From contig NZ_CAMTTE010000001.1 in NCBI RefSeq assembly GCF_947077775.1, positions 2,322,501-2,386,500 of the forward strand: a stretch of DNA of 64,000 nucleotides, in the 5' to 3' direction. A model generated the notes under the pieces. That model ran no database searches. It was not told the DNA's origin and worked only from the letters and a program-made list of their open reading frames with translations. Positions within the stretch are counted from its first letter, which is position 1; each line of letters starts with the position of its first letter. Both the position numbers and the translations under genes were made by a program. Below are positions 25,021-32,948 of the stretch, piece by piece. The stretch is from Salinibacter pepae (GTDB taxonomy: Bacteria > Bacteroidota > Rhodothermia > Rhodothermales > Salinibacteraceae).

Positions 25021-25725
25021 TTAGGGGCGGCGGAGCGTCTGAAGGTGCGTGCCCACATCGTTTGCGAGCACGTGGAGGCCGCGGCTAAGGCGGGCAACGA
25101 GCCCCTCGTAGTCGGTTACACGCCAGTCTTCCGTTCGGTGATGGGTGGTTTCCTGCACCAACACGGTGTCCGCCCCTGGCCGGCGAAGGGTCCACTGCAC
25201 AGTCATCTGAGCGTGGCCGTCCGGTGGGGGGGCATCGTCGTCGGCGTCTGGCCCTGGGGGGCGCGGCCCGACGCCCTCGAAGCTGAGGACGTGCAGCCGC
25301 AGGAGGTAGTCGAAGGTCGCCCCGCGCGGCCACGGCACCCCCTCTACAGACCGGATCCCCGAACGGGCCTCCAGCGTGCGGGCCACGGTGCGACCGATGC
25401 CCCGGTCCAGGGTTTCGCCCCACCGGTGAAATTCGGAAAACGCGACCGCGTTGGGGCCGTGGCGCGTCACGAGGCGCGTCTCGTCGAGGTAGGGGGCCAG
25501 GCGCGGGCTTTGCAGGCCGATCCGCAGGCCGGGCGGGTCCGTGGACGGGGGCGGCGTCGCCGCGGTATCGGGGGGCGACGCGCCGTCGAGCAGGTAATAG
25601 GTGGCGTCGCTCGTGCGCGGCTCCAACAGGCGCACACACCCGGCCGTTGAGAGCGCGACCAGGCCGGCGGCCACGGCGCACCATCCGAGCCGACGGAGAA
25701 GAACGGAGGGGACGGGCACAGTCAT
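25021..25725 (-). CDS. ABC-transport auxiliary lipoprotein (PqiC-like)
   Basis: A 234-residue lipoprotein: signal sequence with lipobox LSTAGC at about residues 24-29, then the family's opening TYYLLDG and RIGLQSPRLAPYLDETRLVTR, which match the PqiC/YmbA-type auxiliary component (DUF330). These outer-membrane-linked lipoproteins work with MlaD/MCE proteins in lipid traffic between membranes. The gene starts 4 bp after the MlaD-like stop, the last of four minus-strand genes. A Pro/Asp-rich insertion (PPGPDADDDAPPPDG) is unlike the usual family and fits a halophile's acidic proteins. Confidence 0.82.
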   Translation of the reverse strand: MTVPVPSVLLRRLGWCAVAAGLVALSTAGCVRLLEPRTSDATYYLLDGASPPDTAATPPPSTDPPGLRIGLQSPRLAPYLDETRLVTRHGPNAVAFSEFHRWGETLDRGIGRTVARTLEARSGIRSVEGVPWPRGATFDYLLRLHVLSFEGVGPRPPGPDADDDAPPPDGHAQMTVQWTLRRPGADTVLVQETTHHRTEDWRVTDYEGLVARLSRGLHVLANDVGTHLQTLRRP

Positions 25726-25729
25726 GGAA

Positions 25730-26764
25730 CTACTGCTGGTTCGAGGGAGGGGGCTCTTCGCGGCCGCGGAGGAACATGCTGGGGTTGCGCTCCAGGGACT
25801 GCACGAGCACCCGCAGGGCCTCCGTGGCCTCCGAGAGGTTCGAGAGGGCCTCGTTCATCTGGTAGCCGATGCCGGAATTGGGGGAGAGGGTCTGATCCAC
25901 CTCGTCCATCGTGCGGCGCATCCGTTTTAGGGTTGCGCGGAGCTGCCGGCTCGTCGTTTCGAGCTCGTCGGCCGTCGGCTCCACGCCCCGATCGAGCCGC
26001 TGGATCAGGGCCTGTGCGTCCTTGATGGTGGCCCGCAGCCGCTCGGTGGCCTTTGGCATGTCCTGCAACGCGGTGCGCACCTCCTCCGACTCCACCACCT
26101 CCCGCACCGACTCGATGGTCGACAGGGCCGAGCGGTTGATCGCCTCGGCGTCGAGCGCCTCCAGCTTGTCGTTGGCGTTGACGAGGAACGTGACGAGGTT
26201 CTCGTTGATCTGCGTCACGTCGAACTGGCGCAGGTTCGTCACGAGGCCGGACGCGCCCTCGCCGAGCTTGGCCAGGGGGGAGAGCTCGGTCGGAATGGAC
26301 AGGCGGGACGGCGGCCCCTGGGCGTAGACGGCCGAGTCCGGGTCGGAGACGTACGTGAGCTCGACGTACAGCTTGCCGGTGACGATGCTTTCGAGCTGCA
26401 ACTGCGCCCGCAGCCCATCCTCGATCTGGGCGCGGAGCAGGGCCGGATCGTCGAGGTTGAGGCGCGCCCCGGTGGTGTCCGTCACCGGATCGAGGTTGAT
26501 GGCGTACTGCACCGGCACCTGAAACGTCTCGTTTTCGAGGTCGACGCGCAGGTTGATGTCCGTCACCTCGCCGATGGGCACGCCCTTGAACTTGACCGGG
26601 GCGCCCACGTCGAGCCCATTGACCGACTCGTCGAAGTAGCTGATGAACGTCGTTCGCTGCTCGAAAAACTGCCCGGAGCCGAAGGCCCCCACCCCCACGA
26701 CGCCCAGCGCCAGGGCGCCGACGACGAAGAGGCCGATAAGGGTCGGGCTGACACGTTGGCTCAT
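25730..26764 (-). CDS. MlaD/MCE-family substrate-binding protein
   Basis: A 344-residue protein: one N-terminal membrane helix (LIGLFVVGALALGVVGVGAFG), then an MCE domain (YFDESVNGLDVGAPVKFKGVPIGEVTDI at about residues 42-70), then a long helical tail with heptad-like spacing (residues 180-330). It would anchor in the inner membrane and form the periplasmic lipid channel of an MlaFED-type transporter. The C-terminal helices are of the tube-forming type. It lies between the ATPase (32-bp spacer) and the lipoprotein. Confidence 0.9.
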   Translation of the reverse strand: MSQRVSPTLIGLFVVGALALGVVGVGAFGSGQFFEQRTTFISYFDESVNGLDVGAPVKFKGVPIGEVTDINLRVDLENETFQVPVQYAINLDPVTDTTGARLNLDDPALLRAQIEDGLRAQLQLESIVTGKLYVELTYVSDPDSAVYAQGPPSRLSIPTELSPLAKLGEGASGLVTNLRQFDVTQINENLVTFLVNANDKLEALDAEAINRSALSTIESVREVVESEEVRTALQDMPKATERLRATIKDAQALIQRLDRGVEPTADELETTSRQLRATLKRMRRTMDEVDQTLSPNSGIGYQMNEALSNLSEATEALRVLVQSLERNPSMFLRGREEPPPSNQQ

Positions 26765-26796
26765 AGATCGGGGGGGCGAGCGGGTGGGGCCCGGCG

Positions 26797-27564
26797 CTAT
26801 TCGTTGTCGAGAGACCGAGTCAGGAACTGGTACACGCGCTCGTTGGGTGGGTTGCTTCGCAGGGCCTCAGGGGGGCCGAGGGCCGTCATCGTCTTGGTGT
26901 CGATGTCGAGGTAGAGCGCGCGGTCGGCGATGGTAAAGATGCTTTCCAGGTCGTGACTCACCACCACGACGGTCGTGTCGAGGCTGTCGCGCAGTTGTAG
27001 GATGAGGTCGTCGAGGCGCCGGGCGCTGATCGGGTCGAGGCCGGAGGTCGGCTCGTCGAAGAACAGCAGGTCGGGATCGAGGGCGACGGCCCGGGCGAGG
27101 GCGGCCCGCTTCCGCATGCCCCCACTGATTTCGTGGGGACGGAAGTCCTCGAAGCCCCGCAGGCCGACGAGGGCGAGCTTGAGCGATACAATCCGGGCAA
27201 TGTCCGAGGCCGCAAGGGCCGTGTGTTCTTCGAGGGGCAGGGCCACGTTCTCGGCGAGCGTCATGGTGCTCCAGAGCGCGTCCGCCTGGTAGAGGATGCC
27301 CACCTCGCGGAGCATCGCGGCGCGTTCGTCCGCGCTCATCGCCCACAGGTCGCGCCCGCCAATCCGAATTGTGCCCGCGGACGGGTGCATCTGGCCGAAC
27401 AGGTGCTTGAGCAGGGTGCTCTTGCCCGACCCGCTCCCGCCCATGATCGCAAAAATCTCGCCCGACTCCACGTCAAACGTAAGGTCCTCCATCACCACGA
27501 AGGACCCAAAGGCGAGCACGAGATCCTCGGCCGAAATGGCGGGGGCGGCGTCGGGGGAGGACAT
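26797..27564 (-). CDS. MlaF-like ABC transporter ATP-binding protein
   Basis: A 255-residue ATPase. Walker A is GGSGSGKST (about residues 39-47), the Q-loop region ILYQAD, the signature SGGMRKR, Walker B LLFFDEPTSGLDP and the switch His in VVSHDL. The GMRKR form of the signature and the ALRSNPPNERVYQFL tail are typical of MlaF/Ttg2A. It powers the lipid transporter with MlaE and MlaD. A 272-bp spacer with a heptameric repeat lies between it and the permease gene, unusually large for an Mla operon. Confidence 0.93.
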   Translation of the reverse strand: MSSPDAAPAISAEDLVLAFGSFVVMEDLTFDVESGEIFAIMGGSGSGKSTLLKHLFGQMHPSAGTIRIGGRDLWAMSADERAAMLREVGILYQADALWSTMTLAENVALPLEEHTALAASDIARIVSLKLALVGLRGFEDFRPHEISGGMRKRAALARAVALDPDLLFFDEPTSGLDPISARRLDDLILQLRDSLDTTVVVVSHDLESIFTIADRALYLDIDTKTMTALGPPEALRSNPPNERVYQFLTRSLDNE

Positions 27565-27635
27565 GGGCGATATACTGGGATGCCGAGCGGTACGGGAGGA
27601 CGATCCGGAATGATGCGTGGCTCACGGTGCGGGGC

Positions 27636-27795
27636 GCATGAGACGTGATGCGTGAGACGTGATGCGTGAGACGTGATGCGTGAGACGTGATGCGTGAGAC
27701 GGGACACGTGATAGGGAACGCGTGATGGGTGGCAATTCAGGATCGGGGGGCTCACGCATCACGATTCACGGATCCCCCTCACGATCCACGCCGAA
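27636..27795. repeat. 14-bp (2 x 7) tandem array with inverted outer arm, inside the mla-like operon
   Basis: GAGACGTGATGCGT is repeated four times without change at 27640-27695 and then decays (GAGACGG, GACACGT, GATAGGG) to about 27727. After a 25-bp gap CTCACGCATCAC begins at 27751, the exact complement of GTGATGCGTGAG, and further units TTCACGG and TCACGAT follow to about 27790. The spacer can therefore form a long hairpin between the MlaE- and MlaF-like genes. Confidence 0.9.
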
Positions 27796-27836
27796 CGACC
27801 GAGAGCATGGCGTTCGATGGATTCTGCAAGCCGCCG

Positions 27837-28952
27837 TCACACCTGAAGCACGGCCGCGGCCCAGTCGATGACGGCGTTGGCGAAGACAATGAGGAGGATG
27901 CCGGTGACGACGGCGGACGTCGTGGCCTGGCCCACCGCGGAGGCGTCGTCCCCGGTCTGGAGGCCGCGCATGCACCCGGCGAGGCCGATGATGCCGCCGT
28001 ACACGACGGCCTTGAAGATTCCCACGAGGGCGTCGGACAGCACGACCGGCTCCAGGAGGCCCGTGAGGAACTGCGTGGTCGTGAGGTCCAGCATGGTCAC
28101 GGCCACCCCCATGCCGCCGAGGATGCCCAGCGCATTCGCGTAGAGCGTGAGCATCGGCAGGGCCAGCACGACCGCCAGGATGCGGGGCGTCACCAGAAAG
28201 TCGATCGGCGAGATGCCGAACGTCTCCAGCGCGTCGATCTCCTCGTTCACCTGCATGCTCCCGAGCTCGGCGGCGAACGCGGCCCCGGTGCGGCCCGTCA
28301 TGATGATGGCGGTCATGAGGGCCCCCAGCTCCCGCAGCATGCCGTAGCTGACGAGGTAGGAGACGAAGTAGTCCGCCCCGAACCGCTGGAGCACCACGGC
28401 CCCCAGGAACGCGACGATAAGGCCCACGAGGAGGCTGATGACCGTGACGATGGGCAGGGCCGAGGCGGTGCTTTCCTGCAGGGCCACCCCGAACGTGCGC
28501 CAGCGCATTCGGCCGCGCCCCATGAGGATGGCGCCCACGCTGCGGACGGCCTGCCCGAGGAAAGTGACCAGTGCGTGCGCCTCGTCGTACGCCGCCAGGC
28601 CCCAGCGGCCGAGGCGGGCGAGCAGAGCCGTGTCCTCCGCCTCCGGCGTCGTGTTCGCCTCCGGCACGGCCTGCGAGAGCGCAACGAGCCGCTCGAGGGC
28701 CGTGGGGAGCGTGTCGGTGCGCACGTCCAGGTCGTGGGCCCGGCCGTACTCGGCGGCCTCAAAGAGAAAGGTGACGAGGCTGCTGTCCCAGTCGCCCAGC
28801 CCGGAGGTGTCGAAGGCGACCGCCGCCACGGGGCTCGACGGGGCGGCGTTTACCATCACGGCCCGTGCGTCGGGCAGCGGCCGGTCAAGGGTCCAGTCGC
28901 CCACGGGCGCAAGGACCAGCGTGTCGTCGGTATGATGGGTCTCGACCTGCAT
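27837..28952 (-). CDS. MlaE-like ABC permease with N-terminal STAS-like domain
   Basis: A 371-residue protein. Residues 1-110 form a STAS-like domain (VAFDTSGLGDWDSSLVTFLFEA); residues 130-371 are the MlaE permease with LGALMTAIIMTGRTGAAFAAELG and EIDALETFGISPIDFLVTPRILA, the family's conserved cytoplasmic helix. Fusions of STAS and MlaE in one chain occur in several phyla, whereas E. coli has the STAS subunit MlaB separate. It is the first gene of a four-gene minus-strand set (permease, ATPase, MCE protein, lipoprotein). Confidence 0.92.
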   Translation of the reverse strand: MQVETHHTDDTLVLAPVGDWTLDRPLPDARAVMVNAAPSSPVAAVAFDTSGLGDWDSSLVTFLFEAAEYGRAHDLDVRTDTLPTALERLVALSQAVPEANTTPEAEDTALLARLGRWGLAAYDEAHALVTFLGQAVRSVGAILMGRGRMRWRTFGVALQESTASALPIVTVISLLVGLIVAFLGAVVLQRFGADYFVSYLVSYGMLRELGALMTAIIMTGRTGAAFAAELGSMQVNEEIDALETFGISPIDFLVTPRILAVVLALPMLTLYANALGILGGMGVAVTMLDLTTTQFLTGLLEPVVLSDALVGIFKAVVYGGIIGLAGCMRGLQTGDDASAVGQATTSAVVTGILLIVFANAVIDWAAAVLQV

Positions 28953-29431
28953 CGCGGCAGATCTGGGTCACGAGGGGGGAACGAACACTGGGCATTTCCA
29001 AAATGTCGGTCGCGGGGCATGAAGGCAACCCGCCTGCATTCGGGGGGGCGCTCCGAGACGCTACCAGCACAAGGCACGTCGCGCCCCCTAGACCACGGAG
29101 ACCGCACGCGACGCGGTCTGCGCCCCGCCGTGTCGCGTTCGGCTTCCTGGGGCCCCAGTGCCTCCGCCAGCCCCCTGGGCGTCCCCCCACAAAGGAGAAG
29201 CGGGGCCATTTCCACGGATCATTGGCGTGGCCCTCGCTTTATATCGAGTGCACACTTGTGACGAGAATGTATTCCGCAGGGCCTTCTGGGCGTGCGCCCC
29301 TCGTTTCACTGGAAGCAGTCGTTTGACTGGAAGCAGGCCCCGTAGGTTGCACGTGATGCATCGGAGGGCCAGGGCCTAAACGGGTGCCTGGCCCCCCGAC
29401 TCCGCCTTTGTGCCACGAGACCCGCCGCGCC
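28953..29431. other. 479-bp spacer between divergent genes
   Basis: No convincing gene. It should hold the promoters of the mla-like set (minus) and of the small orphan gene (plus). ACTGGAAGCAG occurs twice, at about 29310 and 29326. TTTATATCGAGTGCACACTTGTG around 29230 is an AT-rich patch that could be a promoter. Confidence 0.4.
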
Positions 29432-29845
29432 ATGCCCGATGCCCACTCGCGTTCTGCGGACAAAGGCGCACCCGCGACTCAGGTTGCCGATGTCACCTGC
29501 CGCAGCCTTGCGTCGGCCTTGTCCCAGCAGTGCACCGACCTGCACGGCATGGACGTGGAGGTCGCCCGGACCGATTCGGGCCCGCCGGTGAAGATCCAGG
29601 TGCGGTGTGGGGGCCGGTTCGAGGTGGGGCTTCGGGTCGCGGTGGAGCACGTCGGCGGGAACGTGTACGACGTGTTCTGCATGATCGAAGAGGGAGCATC
29701 GTGCCGGCTGACCTACAGCCGCCCGGAGGGCACAGACGCCCCCCTTCCGCTGTGCCCGCGTCTGGGACGGCGGTTCTCGGCGTTCGTCTTGGAGGAATTG
29801 GAGCGGCGACTCGGGCGCTGGTACCTCCGTGGAGAAGGGGACTAG
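29432..29845 (+). CDS. hypothetical protein, 137 residues
   Basis: Coding is supported by strong third-position GC from about 29545 to 29790 and by a compact sequence with alternating hydrophobic residues (VKIQVRCGGRFEVGLRVAVEHVGGNVYDVFCMI), suggesting a small beta-sheet domain, followed by an amphipathic C-terminal helix (FVLEELERRLGRWYL). Start chosen at ATG 29432 (MPDAHSRSADKG); an upstream ATG at 29384 is possible. Four Cys are present but not in a metal-binding spacing. I do not recognise a family. The gene stands alone and converges with the OmpA-like gene. Confidence 0.55.
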   Translation: MPDAHSRSADKGAPATQVADVTCRSLASALSQQCTDLHGMDVEVARTDSGPPVKIQVRCGGRFEVGLRVAVEHVGGNVYDVFCMIEEGASCRLTYSRPEGTDAPLPLCPRLGRRFSAFVLEELERRLGRWYLRGEGD

Positions 29846-30030
29846 TGGGCGACGGTGGGCTCTCGTGGAGGGGACGTGGAGACCGGTGCAGGGGGCGGAG
29901 GGGGACGTGATCGCGTTCGACGCCCGGTTGCGCAGCACGACCTGGATGCCGCCCTGTCGGTCTGCCCCGGGTGCTCGCGTCTGTGTCGGGACGGATGGTC
30001 CCCTCTTTGGCCTAGGGAGGATGAGAAGCC

Positions 30031-30064
30031 ACGCCCGCAACCCGGTCGGCCCGGTTGCGGGCGT
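30031..30064. terminator. hairpin between convergent genes
   Basis: ACGCCCGCAACC (30031-30042) and GGTTGCGGGCGT (30053-30064) form a perfect 12-bp stem with a 10-nt loop. No T-run follows on either strand. Its position between converging genes suggests a bidirectional transcription stop. Confidence 0.5.
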
Positions 30065-30135
30065 CCGGCCGAAGGGGCCCCACGCCGGTCTCCACCGTTG
30101 ATCGGCTCAGGACCGCCTCGAAGGCGGAATTGCCG

Positions 30136-30828
30136 CTACCGGCCGCCGCTGCCCTCCGTCTGCGCCTGCACGCGCTCCCGGTACTCCTCGTTGGCGTAGA
30201 TGGCGACCTCCACGCGCCGATTCTGCTGACGGCCCTCCTCCGTCTCGTTGGAGGCGACGGGCTCGGTCTCGCCCCGCCCCACAGACGTCAGGCGGCTCGG
30301 ATCGACGCCGCGGTCCACGAGGTGCCGTGTGGCCGACTCCGCACGTCGGTCCGAGAGCGTCTGGTTGTATTCCTCGGAGCCCTGGGCGTCCGTGTGGCCC
30401 ACGACGAGAATCTTGGTGTCCTCGAACCCCTCCATGCTTTCTGCGAACTCGGTCAGGTTCTGGCGGGCCTCGGCGCGGAGGGTGGCGGAGTCGAAGTCAA
30501 ACAGAATGCCGCTGTCGAAGGTCACCTTGATGCCCTCCCCGACCCGCTCCACATCGGCGTTCTCGAGTTCCTCGTCGAGCTCTTCGGCCTTGGTGTCCAT
30601 GCGGCTGCCGATAAGGGCCCCGGCCGCGCCGCCCACGGCCGCGCCGATGATGGCGCCCTCCGCGGTGCCGCCGGCCGCCTTCCCGACGGCCGCCCCGGCC
30701 GCGCCCCCGGCGCCGGTGCCGATGATGGCGCCCTTCTCGGTGTTGCTCAGTGACGAGCACCCGCCCAGCAGGAGGGCCGTGACGAGGAGAACCAGGGGCC
30801 TGGAATGACGAACAGACGACATGGACAT
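30136..30828 (-). CDS. OmpA-family lipoprotein
   Basis: A 230-residue protein from the ATG at 30828 (a second ATG at 30822 also fits). A signal peptide with lipobox LLLGGC is followed by a Gly/Ala-rich repeat segment (EKGAIIGTGAGGAAGAAVGKAAGG, glycine-zipper style, about residues 30-75) and an OmpA C-terminal domain with FDFDSATL, VVGHTDAQGSEEYNQTLSDRRAESA and NRRVEVAI. It would sit in the outer membrane, with the OmpA domain binding peptidoglycan. The layout matches the YiaD-like group. Confidence 0.9.
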   Translation of the reverse strand: MSMSSVRHSRPLVLLVTALLLGGCSSLSNTEKGAIIGTGAGGAAGAAVGKAAGGTAEGAIIGAAVGGAAGALIGSRMDTKAEELDEELENADVERVGEGIKVTFDSGILFDFDSATLRAEARQNLTEFAESMEGFEDTKILVVGHTDAQGSEEYNQTLSDRRAESATRHLVDRGVDPSRLTSVGRGETEPVASNETEEGRQQNRRVEVAIYANEEYRERVQAQTEGSGGR

Positions 30829-30956
30829 GTGGAACGAGAAGGGAAAGCGAGAGAGAAGATGTAGAGGGGAATTTGGTCGGTGCTCCTTTCCCAACGGCGG
30901 TTCGGACGCGAAGTTGCCGCCGGGCTCCGCCGGCGGTTGTGGGACCGCGGCCGGGC

Positions 30957-31080
30957 CTGTGCCCGAGAGCCCATGACGGTTGGCCCGGCGTTGGGAAGGC
31001 GTCGTAGGTCCTCGGCGACGAGGCGGGCGATGTGGCCGGTGCCCAGGATGCCCCAGCGTACGGCTGCGTTGTTGGCTGAA
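30957..31080 (-). pseudogene. remnant of a Gfo/Idh/MocA-family oxidoreductase N-terminus
   Basis: On the minus strand, in one frame, the segment reads VRWGILGTGHIARLVAEDLR then RLPNAGPTVMGSRAQ. This is the NAD(P)-binding Rossmann start (GxGxIA) of Gfo/Idh/MocA sugar dehydrogenases. After SRAQ the frame turns into low-complexity Arg-rich sequence, and no other frame continues the family, so roughly the first 40 residues of a protein of about 330 remain. No start codon directly precedes it. It lies in the 547-bp spacer between pncB and the OmpA-like gene. Confidence 0.7.
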
Positions 31081-31375
31081 GGTGGTGAAGATTGGACGGT
31101 GGGGAATTGGAGGTCGCGTGGGCGTCTCCGAGCCGGGAGGTGCGCCGCAGGCGCCAGTGCCCGCGCCGCCCTCTTCCAGTCTCTCGTTCTCCTACGCTCC
31201 CCCACGTTCGTCGTGGACGCCGGACCGTGAACGTCGTGTTGACCGTTTTCGCCGTTCACCGCGAGGGGCCCGTCCGCAATCTCGGGGAGGCGCCCCGCGG
31301 TGGGACATCCGAGTCCGCTGCTCGTCCGTCGACTTCCGCTCCGGGAGAAGGGAGACAGAAACCACGACCCCGCCG

Positions 31376-32764
31376 CTACGCGGCTTCGGCGGCCATCGTG
31401 TTTGCCAGGGCGTCGCGGGTGTCCGCGACCCGGTTCTCCAGGGCGTCGCTGAGAACGACGTCGTAGTCCTCCGGGTTGGCAGTGGGAGTGCGGAGACGAG
31501 ACGGCAACTCGTCCAGCCGCGCCGCTGCGTGCTCCCGGATTGCCGACAAGGGGCGCGGGGCCCCAGCCTCGGTCCGCTTCCCGTCGGCCATGACGCGTTC
31601 CAGCAGCGGCGCCCCGTGTGTCTGCTCGTCCTCGGTCGCAATGACGTCCCGGACGGCCGTGCCGTCCTCGTACTGGCGGACGACCTGCTTTCGGCCCGGC
31701 AGGTTCGACTTCTCGGGGGCGAGCTTCATGCGGGGCGTCCCGGCGTACCCGGACAGCTTGTAGGCGCTGTCGAGGGCGGGCTGGTCGGCGGACGTGCCCA
31801 TCCGGGTGCCGACCCCGACGCCGTCGATGGGGGCGCCGCGGTCGAGGAGGTCCGCGATCGCGTGCTCGTCGAGCCCCCCGCTGGCGAAGATCATGACGTC
31901 GGCAAGGCCGGCCTCGTCGAGCAGGGTGCGGGAGGAGCGGGCCAGCTCCGCAAGGTCGCCCGAGTCGAGCCGGATGCCGCGCACCTGCACCTCCTCGTCT
32001 GTCTCATCCATCAGGTCGATCACCTTGCGCACGCCGTCGAGCGTGTCGTAGGTGTCGACCAGCAGAATCGTCTCCGGGTAGAGCGCCGAGAAGGCGCGGA
32101 AGGCCTCCACTTCCGAGTCGTGCGCCTCGACGTAGCTGTGGGCCATGGTGCCGGTGACCGGCAGGTCGTAGGCCTGGCCGGCGGCCACGTTGGAGGTGGC
32201 GTCGACCCCCGCGATGTAGGCCGCGCGGGCGCCCTTCATCGCCGCGTCGGTGCCGTGCGTGCGGCGCATGCCAAAGTCGGCCACGAGCCGGTCCTCGCCA
32301 TCGATCTGGGCGGCCTCGACGATCCGGCTCGCCTTCGAGGCAATCGTCGTCTGAAACGTCATCTGATTCAGGAGAAACGTCTCCGCGAGCTGGGCCTCCC
32401 CGATGGGGGCCACAACCTCCACCAGCGGCTCGTCGGGGAAGACCGGCGTGCCCTCGGGCACGGCGTACACGTCGCCGGTAAACTCGAAGTCGGCCAGCCA
32501 GTCGAGGAACGCGGGCTCGAACGGGTCCTGCGTGGCGAGGTAGTCGAGGGCCGCCTCCGAAAACGAAAGCGTCTCCAAGAATTCCAGTGCCTGCTCGAGC
32601 CCACAGGCCACCAGGTAGTGTCGGTCTTTCAGGCGGCGCACGAAGAGGTCGAACACCGCCGGCTCGTCCATGTCTTCCCGCCAGTAGGCCTGCAGCATGG
32701 TGAGCTGATAGAGGTCCGTGTACAGCGCGGACGTGTCCGGGCGGAGCTGGTCGTCGAACGGCAT
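31376..32764 (-). CDS. pncB: nicotinate phosphoribosyltransferase
   Basis: A 462-residue protein. It begins DTSALYTDLYQLTMLQAYW, the NAPRTase opening, and carries the conserved active-site stretches VADFGMRRTHG (with the His that is phosphorylated by ATP), GTMAHSYVEAH, VDTYDTLDG, RGIRLDSGDLAELAR, FASGGLDEH, GVGTRMGTS and YKLSGYAGTPRMKLAPEKSNLPG. It makes nicotinate mononucleotide from nicotinate and PRPP, the first step of the Preiss-Handler route to NAD. It is transcribed from the spacer with a heptameric inverted repeat; no NAD-related neighbour is present. Confidence 0.95.
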   Translation of the reverse strand: MPFDDQLRPDTSALYTDLYQLTMLQAYWREDMDEPAVFDLFVRRLKDRHYLVACGLEQALEFLETLSFSEAALDYLATQDPFEPAFLDWLADFEFTGDVYAVPEGTPVFPDEPLVEVVAPIGEAQLAETFLLNQMTFQTTIASKASRIVEAAQIDGEDRLVADFGMRRTHGTDAAMKGARAAYIAGVDATSNVAAGQAYDLPVTGTMAHSYVEAHDSEVEAFRAFSALYPETILLVDTYDTLDGVRKVIDLMDETDEEVQVRGIRLDSGDLAELARSSRTLLDEAGLADVMIFASGGLDEHAIADLLDRGAPIDGVGVGTRMGTSADQPALDSAYKLSGYAGTPRMKLAPEKSNLPGRKQVVRQYEDGTAVRDVIATEDEQTHGAPLLERVMADGKRTEAGAPRPLSAIREHAAARLDELPSRLRTPTANPEDYDVVLSDALENRVADTRDALANTMAAEAA

Positions 32765-32799
32765 GGGGGGAACGAAGGGGGATTGGGCGAGAGAGGGAA

Positions 32800-32946
32800 G
32801 GCGTTGGGGGTTGAGCGTTGGGGGTTGAGCGTTTAGGGTTAAGCGTTGGGGGTTGAGGGTTTGGGGTTAAGGGGTGGGGCATCTGGCTCCACGGAATCCT
32901 CGATTGTCCCCACAGAACCCTCAACGCAAAACCCCACCCCTCAACA
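32800..32946. repeat. heptameric array with inverted distal arm
   Basis: The left arm (about 32800-32880) reads in 7-bp units such as GCGTTGG, GGGTTGA, GCGTTGG, GGGTTGA, GCGTTTA, GGGTTAA, GGGTTTG. The right arm (32913-32946) reads CCCTCAACGC and CCCCACCCCTCAAC, complementary to GGGTTGA-type units. It fills the spacer between the metzincin lipoprotein and pncB and ends 3 bp from the stop codon of the former. The sequence is related to the array at 10545-10621. Confidence 0.85.
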
Positions 32947-32948
32947 TC

